Shown here: positions 18,929-27,987 of the stretch, piece after piece | How positions within the stretch are numbered: position 1 is the first letter of the stretch | Layout: every line of letters begins with the position of its first letter | Origin: Halobacteriovorax sp. | GTDB lineage: Bacteria; Bdellovibrionota; Bacteriovoracia; Bacteriovoracales; Bacteriovoracaceae | Direction: 5' to 3' | Assembly: GCA_024686135.1 (NCBI GenBank) | Contig: JAIBDQ010000020.1 | Span: 1 to 32,981, forward strand | Length of the DNA: 32,981 bases | Notes under the pieces: model-generated | What the model saw: the letters and a program-made list of their open reading frames with translations, nothing else | Told to the model about the DNA's origin: nothing | Database searches by the model: none | Program-made: the position numbers and the translations under genes

Positions 18929-20086
18929 ATGATTTATGCCGACTACAATGGATCAGCCCCAATCTGTGGTGATGTAAAAGAGTATCTGATAAATAGACTT
19001 GAGAAAGGACCTTACTCAAATCCAAATGCTATTCACCATCTTGGTCAAAAAGTTCTTATGGGAATGGAGAACGCTAGGTTTACTTGCTCAAAGATTTTAG
19101 GCTGCAAGCCAGGTCAAATTCTTTTTAACTCTGGTTCTACGGAAGGTATTTCTCATATTTTTTACTCACTTCTTTGCGGAAAGCTTGAAGAGGGAAAAAA
19201 CGTTATCATTACCAGTGGAATTGAACATTCTGCAGTTGTTAAGACAGCAAAGTATTACGAAGAAAAAGGATTTACTTTAAAGGTATGCCCTACCCTTCCA
19301 AATGGCGTAGTTAATATGGAGGCACTAGAAGTTTATCTAAATGAAACTCCAGGAAATGTCGCTCTTGTTTCCATTATGGCTGCTAATAATGAAACTGGAG
19401 TTATTCAACCCTACAAAGATATGGCCGAACTTTGCCAAAAGCACGACACGCCAATTTTTAGCGACACCACTCAACTTATTGGTAAAGCCGATTTTAGCTT
19501 TGAAGAATCAGGCTTAGACTATGCTGTTCTTTCCGGACACAAGATTGGCGCTCTAACAGGAACTGGTCTTATCATGGCCAAAGACCTTAATAACCTTAAG
19601 CCATTTATTATCGGGGGCGGACAGGAAAAAGATCTTCGAGGTGGTACTCAGAACTACTTAGGTAATGAAACAATGGCCGTGGCACTAAATTATTTTAAAG
19701 ATAATTCTCATAAGCTAGAGGATCTTAAAATTAAAAGAGAAGAGTTTGAAGCAAAAATAAAAGAAGCATTTCCCACAGTTGTTATTATGGGTGAAGACGC
19801 CCCTAGACTAGCAAGCTCTACTTATATTTCACTTCCAGGAATTCATGGCCAGGCCGTACAGATTGAACTTGAAAGCGAAGAGATCTACGTGACCACAAGT
19901 TCAGCGTGCTCAGATAACGAGCCCGTCACTTCAAAAGTATTAAAATCAATGGGCGTAACTGATGATGTCGGTAGAGGGGTTGTTAGAATTAGCTTAGGTC
20001 TATGCTCACCACTTGATTGGTATGATAAAATCTTCGATACTATTACACGAGCCTATAATAAACTGGGAAAAATAAAAAGCTATTGA
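18929..20086 (+). CDS. Cysteine desulfurase, NifS/IscS-like
   Basis: IYADYNGSAPI, FNSGSTEGISHIF, SIMAANNETGVIQP, LSGHKIGALTGTGL, GGGQEKDLRGGTQN, SSACSDNEPVTSKVL. Confidence 0.93.
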   Translation: MIYADYNGSAPICGDVKEYLINRLEKGPYSNPNAIHHLGQKVLMGMENARFTCSKILGCKPGQILFNSGSTEGISHIFYSLLCGKLEEGKNVIITSGIEHSAVVKTAKYYEEKGFTLKVCPTLPNGVVNMEALEVYLNETPGNVALVSIMAANNETGVIQPYKDMAELCQKHDTPIFSDTTQLIGKADFSFEESGLDYAVLSGHKIGALTGTGLIMAKDLNNLKPFIIGGGQEKDLRGGTQNYLGNETMAVALNYFKDNSHKLEDLKIKREEFEAKIKEAFPTVVIMGEDAPRLASSTYISLPGIHGQAVQIELESEEIYVTTSSACSDNEPVTSKVLKSMGVTDDVGRGVVRISLGLCSPLDWYDKIFDTITRAYNKLGKIKSY

Positions 20087-21279
20087 TGACTAAACTTATT
20101 TTTTTCATATTAATATTTCTTTCAATCTCTTGTACTAAGAAAGGACCTAATCGCCTTTACTCCTTACCGGATTGGAAAGAAAAAACCGATGGCCATCAAC
20201 AGAGGCTTATGGTTGCCATTTCGAATAATGAAGAAGGCGAGCTTCGAACGGAACTAGCACCTATCCCCAAAAACATTATTAAACCTGGCTCTCCTTCTTC
20301 GGTTGAGTACGGCGGACCAAGTTTCTTATCCAGCTATGTAAGTATCCTTAGAAAGAGATTTGGTGAAAGACTAATTCTTTTAGATTCAGGAAGATTTTTA
20401 AAAAAGTCAGTAAATAAAGAAGACCAGAATGCCATGCTCAAATTTTACAATCACTTGAACTATGATGGCGTTCTCTTCACCGAAGAAGAAGTTATTCACT
20501 ACCTATCAAATCAAGAAGAGTTGGCTTTAAATAATATCCCCTACATCAATTCAAACATTATAGATCTCAAGACTAAAAAACTTTTAACTAAAGGAAAAGT
20601 GACTAGCTCCACAATCCTCAACAAGGATGGGCTTAAAGTGGGCCTTATAGGACTTACAAGTTATGAAGGAAGAAAGGTTTTATCTCACGAATATTTTAAA
20701 GGTATTTATTTTGAAAAACCAGCTGTCACTTTTCTTGAGTATAAAAATATTTTAAAAAAGAAAGGCGCAGATATAATCATCCTAATGGCAAACCTTAAAA
20801 CAAATTGTGAAAGTAAGCTACCACCCAAGACTTTGAGTTCCCCAAGACCAAATTGGGCAAAAATTTATTGTCAGGATAAAAAAGACGACCTGTTACGGTT
20901 TTTAAAAAGAATACCGAGGGGCTCTCTAGACCTCTTAGTTCTTACCAATAGTAATACTCAGTTAAGAGGCTATCTTTTAGATACCCCAGTGATTTCAACT
21001 CCTCCATCTTCTGGCTTCTTAAGAATGGTTGAAATTTTTTATGATAAAGAGCAAAAGAAACTTATCTGGGATAAAAGCCTTTTGCACCCGAAGATACAAT
21101 TGTGTCAGTCATTCTTTAAGGCCACATCAGATTGTCATATAAACGCCAATATTCCAGGCTATACAGAGCGTATGCGCTTATTAAAGAGTACGGCCTTACA
21201 GCTTATGCCGGCCATATTCCTTGGTCATGAGGTAAAACCAGATCTTTCAGTTAACTCATTTCTGCCAATAGTTAGATAG
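20086..21279 (+). CDS. Lipoprotein related to UshA/SoxB-type 5'-nucleotidase N-domain, apparently lacking metal motifs
   Basis: ORF track starts at TTG 20083; ATG 20086 preferred. Lipobox LIFLSISC; ...NIPYINSNIIDLKTKKLL...DGLKVGLIGLTSYEG resembles the 5'-nucleotidase family, but no GNHEFD-like motif seen. Confidence 0.6.
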   Translation: MTKLIFFILIFLSISCTKKGPNRLYSLPDWKEKTDGHQQRLMVAISNNEEGELRTELAPIPKNIIKPGSPSSVEYGGPSFLSSYVSILRKRFGERLILLDSGRFLKKSVNKEDQNAMLKFYNHLNYDGVLFTEEEVIHYLSNQEELALNNIPYINSNIIDLKTKKLLTKGKVTSSTILNKDGLKVGLIGLTSYEGRKVLSHEYFKGIYFEKPAVTFLEYKNILKKKGADIIILMANLKTNCESKLPPKTLSSPRPNWAKIYCQDKKDDLLRFLKRIPRGSLDLLVLTNSNTQLRGYLLDTPVISTPPSSGFLRMVEIFYDKEQKKLIWDKSLLHPKIQLCQSFFKATSDCHINANIPGYTERMRLLKSTALQLMPAIFLGHEVKPDLSVNSFLPIVR

Positions 21280-21280
21280 A

Positions 21281-22243
21281 CTACTTACAAATCAACACTT
21301 CATTTTCATCACAATAAGTTTCTAATCCATCTCGGCAAAAACCAGCTTTTGAACCTCTAAAGCAATAGCTACCATTTTGTGGTTCTTCAAAGCTAGTTCC
21401 TCTAGGACAGGCTGGCTGATTTCTCTCCCCGCATCTAGAACTTCCACAAAGTTTACTCCCACCGCCCTTGCAAGCATGGTCTACGATAGAGTACCAACCT
21501 CTTTTGCAAGAACCACAGTCAAAGTCCTTTGTTATTTTACAAGTTCGATCAACACGGTAGCAGAACTTATAAGAGTTCTCAGCGTAATTTAGCCACACAT
21601 CTCCATCCACTACGATTGCTCTACTAAGCTCCAAATCACCGGGATAAACTCTCATTCCAGGGGCTAAAGTATCACGCCAAGGTTCGTCATACTTTTTAAA
21701 AACTTTAGTTTTATTTCTAAGTTTATTGGGATTCTTTAAGTTAGAGGATTTAATATTAAAAAGTGGTAGTTCTAACGCCAAATCTTTTTCATTTGTTCTT
21801 GAAACAGAAAAATAAAAGTGAAAGGCCTTAAACTCTGTCTTTGATTTTAAGTTTCTTTCTCTTTTTGAAGTAAAGTAAAGTTTAAGATGGCTAAGCTCAC
21901 TTATTTTAATTTCTTCAGTTCTTTCTAAGACATTATCACAAGTCTCTGTCTTCTTTATCTTTGTGATTTTTAATATACCCTTTCCCTTGCTTAATCTTTT
22001 ATGTGGAATCCTGTAAAAAAGACAAAGTGTTGTATCTCTCTTCTCTATCCTTAATAATGTTTTCCAAGTCATTTGTGGTGCGACGATCGACTTTTGAGGA
22101 AAGAAACTTTCTTTATCCATAGCAATCATTTTATGAGCATCAGAAAACTCTTTAATCATATAGGCCCTTAGATATTTTAAGTCTGGCTCATGATTATTGC
22201 AGGATGATAATAAAAAAAATAATAGAAGCCATATAGCTTTCAT
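21281..22243 (-). CDS. Cys-rich lipoprotein, unknown function
   Basis: Likely start MKAIWLLLFFLLSSC (lipobox) at 22243, ATGA overlap with the preceding gene's stop; 12 Cys in the last ~95 residues. Confidence 0.7.
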   Translation of the reverse strand: MKAIWLLLFFLLSSCNNHEPDLKYLRAYMIKEFSDAHKMIAMDKESFFPQKSIVAPQMTWKTLLRIEKRDTTLCLFYRIPHKRLSKGKGILKITKIKKTETCDNVLERTEEIKISELSHLKLYFTSKRERNLKSKTEFKAFHFYFSVSRTNEKDLALELPLFNIKSSNLKNPNKLRNKTKVFKKYDEPWRDTLAPGMRVYPGDLELSRAIVVDGDVWLNYAENSYKFCYRVDRTCKITKDFDCGSCKRGWYSIVDHACKGGGSKLCGSSRCGERNQPACPRGTSFEEPQNGSYCFRGSKAGFCRDGLETYCDENEVLICK

Positions 22244-23334
22244 TGCCAGACCTCTTGCATACATCTAAAGCCAAGGTTGAGTTCAGAAAGATTCTCAATG
22301 ACGGGTGCCCCCATCTTCGAGAAATTAAAATCTCTCTTTTCAAAACCTTCTCCATTCCATAAGGCCCTAATACCTAACTGGTGCCAAAGACTATCTACAG
22401 TAAAATAGGTACTAGAAGGAACTAAGATTTGATCTTTAAACCTAATATTCCTAACCACCTCAACTTTTCCTCCGAGAGGGTTCTTTAGACCCATCCATGA
22501 GGGCAAAGAGGTATCTTTCTTTTCTGAACATTCTTTTGAATAAAGATAGTCGCAGTACTTATCTTTAAACTTAAATTTTTTATCAAATCTAGCCTTGTAA
22601 GGAAATTCACTTTTATAGTTTCTGCTCCAAGGTAGTTTTGGTCTTAAGAACTCGAGTGGTCGATTATTTCTGAGGTCTACTGGATGAAAAGCCGCCGCAT
22701 CTAAAATATGAGATTCCATAAGTTGCATACCTCTAGATGCGCAAAGTTTTCTCATTTGAGCTACAGTTTTTCCCTTCGCTGAACTAAGATTTTTATCAAC
22801 AAAAATTAATCGTTCAAAATTATCAAATCTTGACTGTTTTGGTGGGTTCACTTCAGCGCCAAACCCATAGATACGTTTTGGCAAAAATAACTTATCGCAG
22901 TTATCTTCAAGCAATATTGTTATCTTAGTCTTATCTAAAGATAGGTTAAGCCTCACACCATCGATTGGGGATAAATCTCCGTACTCTTCTCTTTGTACTG
23001 AGACTGCTTCGCTATGAGATAGCTTACCAACACCTTTTTTTTCCGAACTGATTGAAGAATTGTTAAGAACACAATTTAAAAAATTCAGATTGCAGTTTAA
23101 TTTCCCCTCAAATTTATCTAAAGGACATTCCTTAACTGCTTCCTTATAAAGGTCTGAATATGGTCCTTTTCTCCAGACCGACCAGATCTTTTTTGAAGAT
23201 TTTAGTAATTTAAGATGATAATTAGATTTTAATATATAGTCTCGTTTAGAGCTTTTTTTCAGAGAGTAAACAAAAAGTAATATAAATATAACTAAACCAC
23301 CTATAAAGAATTTTTTTAACGGAGTAAGTCGCAC
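22240..23334 (-). CDS. Membrane-anchored protein with divergent FGE/SUMF1-like C-terminus
   Basis: ORF track start 23418 overlaps the rSAM gene; GTG at 23334 with upstream AAAGGA preferred (VRLTPLKKFFIGGLVIFILLFVYSLKK = N-terminal TM). C-terminal LNLGFRCMQEVWQ is typical of FGE-sulfatase domains. Confidence 0.55.
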   Translation of the reverse strand: MRLTPLKKFFIGGLVIFILLFVYSLKKSSKRDYILKSNYHLKLLKSSKKIWSVWRKGPYSDLYKEAVKECPLDKFEGKLNCNLNFLNCVLNNSSISSEKKGVGKLSHSEAVSVQREEYGDLSPIDGVRLNLSLDKTKITILLEDNCDKLFLPKRIYGFGAEVNPPKQSRFDNFERLIFVDKNLSSAKGKTVAQMRKLCASRGMQLMESHILDAAAFHPVDLRNNRPLEFLRPKLPWSRNYKSEFPYKARFDKKFKFKDKYCDYLYSKECSEKKDTSLPSWMGLKNPLGGKVEVVRNIRFKDQILVPSSTYFTVDSLWHQLGIRALWNGEGFEKRDFNFSKMGAPVIENLSELNLGFRCMQEVWQ

Positions 23335-23350
23335 TTTACTTAAATTCCTT

Positions 23351-24364
23351 TTAATTAGACTTATATAATGGATCACACCCATAGAGGTAGTGACAATTTT
23401 CACAACCTTTTGGCACAATATCTTTAGAAAACTTTTCCCTAAGATCCATCATAACCTTAGAATTAATACTTTCTGCTTTAGAGTTCAAAGACCCTTCATA
23501 TGAGGATAGAGGATACTGACAACAGGGAGAGAGCTCTCCCTTACTGTTTACAAAAACTGAATCCCAGAAATCAATACAGCTAATTTTAGACTTTTCTTTT
23601 TCACCATTGAAACTAGACCATCTCAGAATAAAGTCTTTTCCGAATTCTTTAATCAGCCGAGACTTTTTTTCCATTAAAAGTTCTTCGTTTAATGATTTTC
23701 TCTCACAAAAGTCAACTTCTCTTAAAGACTCTATCGTAACCATGTCAGCTCCGACGTCTCTCGCGTAGATAAGAACATCTTCTAACTTATTTTGGGAGTT
23801 CTGATCTAAGACAAAAGAAATATTAACGGGCATCAACTTTGTTATTTTTTTTATGCTCTCTTTTATTTTTTCTACATCTTCGGGATAGTAACTGACTGTC
23901 ATTAAATCTAAAGGAAATTCCTCCAACTCTTTTAAATAGCGTTCAATTAATAAACCATTCGTAACTGTCGTTACAAAATAATTTCTTGATTTCAACTCTT
24001 TCACCATATCAAAGAAATCTTTATTTAAAAGAGGCTCTCCGCCATATAAGCACACTCTACCAAAACGAGATACCGCATCAGAATCTAAAATTTTTATTAA
24101 ACCTTCTATCTTAAGCTCAAGATCTACACTGGAACTACCGTTTAGTTCTGGAAGATAATGGCAAAAACTACAGCTTTTATTACATCTTGAGGTAACTGAT
24201 ATAATTGTGTTGGGTGGCGGAAAAAGTATTTTTTTAGTTTTTAATAAAGCTTGAATTCTAATTATAACAAAACTTAAGAAAGTACCTATATAGAACAACG
24301 GTCTTCTTAACATCCCTAGCCTGAAAGCTAATTTTAAATATAAAAATTTTGTCCTTAAATCCAA
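23351..24364 (-). CDS. Radical SAM protein with SPASM-like C-terminus and hydrophobic N-terminal segment
   Basis: ISVTSRCNKSCSFCHY (CxxxCxxC), LYGGEPLLNKDF, VTNGLL; C-terminal CIDFWDSVFVNSKGELSPCCQYPL...CENCHYLYGC. TTG start in track. Confidence 0.88.
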   Translation of the reverse strand: MDLRTKFLYLKLAFRLGMLRRPLFYIGTFLSFVIIRIQALLKTKKILFPPPNTIISVTSRCNKSCSFCHYLPELNGSSSVDLELKIEGLIKILDSDAVSRFGRVCLYGGEPLLNKDFFDMVKELKSRNYFVTTVTNGLLIERYLKELEEFPLDLMTVSYYPEDVEKIKESIKKITKLMPVNISFVLDQNSQNKLEDVLIYARDVGADMVTIESLREVDFCERKSLNEELLMEKKSRLIKEFGKDFILRWSSFNGEKEKSKISCIDFWDSVFVNSKGELSPCCQYPLSSYEGSLNSKAESINSKVMMDLREKFSKDIVPKGCENCHYLYGCDPLYKSN

Positions 24365-24383
24365 ATTGGCCTCTGTGAATTAA

Positions 24384-26135
24384 TCACAATGATTTGTTTG
24401 TACCAAAAAATGGGTCCGGAAATACAACCTTGCCACTCTCTAGGTTTTTTTTAAGCCCAATTGGGTCCACCAAAATTTGAGCCTGCACTTTTTTATAATA
24501 ACTATTTAAAATTATATCAGTACCAGAAGCCTCAGCCTCTTTCCCTCTCATGACGAGAAATTTTTTATGCATAAGTAGATTACTCACATTATCATAAAAA
24601 TAAAAAGCCTCAGCACCATCAACGACAACAAGCTTCTCAAAGAAGCCGTTCTCCTTAAGTGACTGAACATTCACTTTATTGTTCAAAACATTCAATGCTG
24701 TAATTGAGATATAGATGACTAGACAACTTAATACTATTCCTGAACTCAACCTTTTTATGTTATTTTGATGCGACAAATCTATTCCATGGAGCATACTTAA
24801 TATAAGTCCAAAAAATATGAATAAAGGTGATAGTTTCAAAAGCTCCAGTATAGAATTATCAAAAAATCCTTTTATGAAACGAGTTATAAAATAGTTATAT
24901 TTAGGTATCATCTCAATTAAAGAGTTTAAGGGGTTAGTATATAGAGCTCCCCATACGTAGTCCTCACCTGCAATACCAGTGTAAAAGCTAGATGCCATTA
25001 AGACAGTATGGACAATGCAGTATGCAAAAGTAATATTCCTCAAAACTTTTGAACCAGTTATCATAAATGGCATGGCCAAAGCCAATATGGCCGTGTCAGC
25101 AATCAAATGCCTTCCCCCAAAGTCGGCATTTCCTTGAAATGAATAAGATTCTGCGAGAATCTTCATTATCGGAATTAAAAGTAAAACAACAAAGAGGCTC
25201 TGATTCTTGTTCTTTCTTATATAAATAACACCTGAAACTATTACTAAAAGATAGATTGGAGAAACCGTAATATATCCAGAAGGACCTAAAAGAATTTCCC
25301 AAAGAACATTAAAGGGTCCCACAATTCCTGCGTAAGAATAACCAAGGCTACCATATTTAACATGCTCATTTGTGAAGAATAGAGTTGTTGGAAGAACAGC
25401 TCCTATAAATAAAACAAGGTAATTCTTAATGCTAATGACTTTTTCTCTATACTGTTGGTATATGAGATGAAGTGGTAAAAGACAATAAAAGAGCAATGTT
25501 ACCTTTAGAATGATTCCAATAGAGATTAATGCACCCAAATAAAAGTACATTATCTTTGATTTATTTTCTCTTAACAAATACAAATGAATTATTATCAAAA
25601 AGAAAGGAATGACTGAGGTTGTTACATCGGCACTGCTAGGTTGGATCAACCCATACCAAAATAAGGGGGTCGAAAAAATCAAAGTAAGTAGTTCTAACTT
25701 CTCTAGGTTTCTATTCCATATTAGAGGGAAAACCTTTAATGCTAATACTATTAGCAACAAAAAATAAAAACCATTAGAGATGACCATTGCAGATCTGTAA
25801 TCTCTCTGACCGTCATAAGATGTCTTTATCCCTAATAACTTTAATATTTTTGAATATAAGTAGCTCGGCAACCAAAATATAGAAACACCATGATCATGAA
25901 GAGTCGGATGATTATAGTTTGATGTAACCATCCACCTCTTTTTTTCAGGTAATTGGTCTATAATATTAAGGTCCTGATCAGTAACCATTGAAGTCAAGTA
26001 ATTTGAGTATACGCCATCGTCTAAATCCTTTAGATCCGGGTCAAACCTCAATGAAAACATAGTCATTAAAAAGAGAATCAATGCGAAGAATCCAACTTTC
26101 AAAAAATTGAAATATTTTCTTATATTATCAAGCAT
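24384..26135 (-). CDS. Polytopic membrane protein, probable GT-C-type glycosyltransferase
   Basis: Many TM segments; first loop RFDPDLKDLDDGVYSNYLTSMVTDQDLNIIDQ resembles the acidic first loop of GT-C enzymes. Confidence 0.6.
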   Translation of the reverse strand: MLDNIRKYFNFLKVGFFALILFLMTMFSLRFDPDLKDLDDGVYSNYLTSMVTDQDLNIIDQLPEKKRWMVTSNYNHPTLHDHGVSIFWLPSYLYSKILKLLGIKTSYDGQRDYRSAMVISNGFYFLLLIVLALKVFPLIWNRNLEKLELLTLIFSTPLFWYGLIQPSSADVTTSVIPFFLIIIHLYLLRENKSKIMYFYLGALISIGIILKVTLLFYCLLPLHLIYQQYREKVISIKNYLVLFIGAVLPTTLFFTNEHVKYGSLGYSYAGIVGPFNVLWEILLGPSGYITVSPIYLLVIVSGVIYIRKNKNQSLFVVLLLIPIMKILAESYSFQGNADFGGRHLIADTAILALAMPFMITGSKVLRNITFAYCIVHTVLMASSFYTGIAGEDYVWGALYTNPLNSLIEMIPKYNYFITRFIKGFFDNSILELLKLSPLFIFFGLILSMLHGIDLSHQNNIKRLSSGIVLSCLVIYISITALNVLNNKVNVQSLKENGFFEKLVVVDGAEAFYFYDNVSNLLMHKKFLVMRGKEAEASGTDIILNSYYKKVQAQILVDPIGLKKNLESGKVVFPDPFFGTNKSL

Positions 26136-26195
26136 TTCGCATCTCTAAGTTAGATTGTACCTTCTCAATTATAGGGTTAAACTCGTATTAATAAA

Positions 26196-27305
26196 ATGAA
26201 AATGAGACTTGGAAAACTACTTAGACCTGTATTTAATTTATATTCCTCAATAGCAGGTTTTTTGGCTAAATATTGTCCTCAGATTTTTATATTTGTGCCT
26301 CTTAGAATGACTATTTATATTACAAAAAAATGTAATCTGACATGTCCCATGTGCTACACCAAAGATGCACTCAATACTCCTGAACCAAATGCTTTGACTC
26401 TCGATGAATGGAAGAAAATTATCGACTCAACTTCTAGGAATACTGTTTTAGACTTCTGTGGTGGAGAAATATTTTTTTCCCCCCTTACCTTGCCACTGTT
26501 GGAATATATAACTAAGAAAAAGAGACTCGTTTCAATTATAACTAATGGAACTACAGTAACAGAAGAAATGATCGATAAATTTATTAAGCAAAAAGTTACT
26601 TACTATATGACTTCCATTGACGGAATGGAGCACTATCATGATCAAATAAGGGGAATGAAAGGGACATTCAAAAGAGCTACTGACATGATCAGATATATGC
26701 AAAAAAGAAAAAAGGAAACAGGCAGTAAGTTTCCCATAACGTGCCTCAAAGTTATTATAACTCCAGAGAACTACCTAGATTTACCGAGACTACTTGAGTT
26801 CGCTGAACACGACTTAAAAGTCGATAATGTTCAATTCTCTTTAATTTACGATAATAAGCACAGAATGGTTTTTGAAACCTTTAAAGACTATACACAAATT
26901 GAGAGCTTCAAAGGAAACACCTTCAACTACCCTAAAGAGACTCGAGAAGAAGTTAAAAATGCCATACGGAAAATTATTGAATATAAGAAAAAGTCAGATA
27001 TGTATATTGGATTAGATCCAAGATTGCCTAAAGATGAACATCTTCTCGACTATATTGATAGACAGGAAGATTTCGGAGTTAAAAATTGTAACCGTCATCA
27101 TAGTGAATGCTTTATTCATTATGACGGTCAGTTAGCCTCATGTATAAGTTATGACCTAGGAAATATAAGAGATCATGACTATAATGCAAAAAAGATCTTC
27201 AAGAAAAAAGAAGTTCGAAATTATCTTAACCATTTAGATTCCCTTATGCCATATGTCGACGAATGTAGAAGCTGCTGCAAGGCCGACCATCAAAAAATAG
27301 ATTAG
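26196..27305 (+). CDS. Radical SAM protein (second), hydrophobic N-terminus and Cys-containing C-terminus
   Basis: IYITKKCNLTCPMCYT (CxxxCxxC), LDFCGGEIFFSPL, ITNGTTV, SIDGMEHYHDQIRGMKGTF; C-terminal CFIHYDGQLASC...CRSCC. Confidence 0.9.
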   Translation: MKMRLGKLLRPVFNLYSSIAGFLAKYCPQIFIFVPLRMTIYITKKCNLTCPMCYTKDALNTPEPNALTLDEWKKIIDSTSRNTVLDFCGGEIFFSPLTLPLLEYITKKKRLVSIITNGTTVTEEMIDKFIKQKVTYYMTSIDGMEHYHDQIRGMKGTFKRATDMIRYMQKRKKETGSKFPITCLKVIITPENYLDLPRLLEFAEHDLKVDNVQFSLIYDNKHRMVFETFKDYTQIESFKGNTFNYPKETREEVKNAIRKIIEYKKKSDMYIGLDPRLPKDEHLLDYIDRQEDFGVKNCNRHHSECFIHYDGQLASCISYDLGNIRDHDYNAKKIFKKKEVRNYLNHLDSLMPYVDECRSCCKADHQKID

Positions 27306-27306
27306 A

Positions 27307-27987
27307 TCAGCTTCGTTTCAACTTCCAACTTAGCGCATGTGCATTCGGGCAGAAATCTAAGTATTCCTCTTGGACATTATCGTCTTCGACTTCATCAAGA
27401 GATTCAAAGTAAGTTGATTCTAAATAGTTTTTCTCTGAGAAAATCAAAAAAAAGTCATCTCCAACCTTAGTCATTTTAAATTCAAGTTGAAGAAATACTT
27501 CAAAACTAAAAAACAGTCCACGCTTAAAAAAGAAGTCTCGATCAAACTCAATTGATTCATTTTCAATTTTTTTCTGAAAACTACAGTTATCAACTGTAGC
27601 TTCAGTAATTATTCTATCGCCATGTAATACTAATTGTTTGTTACTATTAGATTTAATCTTATATAGGGCATCGTATTCACATTGAGCATTTTTAATCCCA
27701 ATCCACACGTGAGCAGAACTTACCTTAATTTTCTTTTGTGAAACATTATCAAAATCAAGATGTGCCAAAGCTAAATCAGGATGGTCAATTGGCGGAAATT
27801 TTTCAAAGTAACCTTTCGTCTTTGAGGTAAATTCCCCAGTCCTTTTGTTAAAACATCCTGTTTCTTCAATTAAATACTCACCACCCGGAAGCAGCTCTAA
27901 AAAGCTTGGCCCCTTGAATAATTCTATTGAGCACAAAATAACTAACAAACTCAGAAATATGGGAGATAAAGCTTTTTTTGTTTTTAT
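27307..27987 (-). CDS. Predicted exported/lipid-anchored protein, unknown function
   Basis: ORF track starts at TTG 27948, splitting the hydrophobic signal. Extending to ATA at 27987 gives (M)KTKKALSPIFLSLLVILCSIELFKG, a full signal-like N-terminus, 8 nt after GGAG and overlapping the ankyrin gene's stop (ATAA). Confidence 0.6.
   Translation of the reverse strand: MKTKKALSPIFLSLLVILCSIELFKGPSFLELLPGGEYLIEETGCFNKRTGEFTSKTKGYFEKFPPIDHPDLALAHLDFDNVSQKKIKVSSAHVWIGIKNAQCEYDALYKIKSNSNKQLVLHGDRIITEATVDNCSFQKKIENESIEFDRDFFFKRGLFFSFEVFLQLEFKMTKVGDDFFLIFSEKNYLESTYFESLDEVEDDNVQEEYLDFCPNAHALSWKLKRS

Noticed and set aside
22240-24364. Radical SAM plus FGE-like as an ordinary sulfatase-maturation pair
   Set aside because: No sulfatase gene in the window and the FGE-like protein lacks the usual active-site segment.
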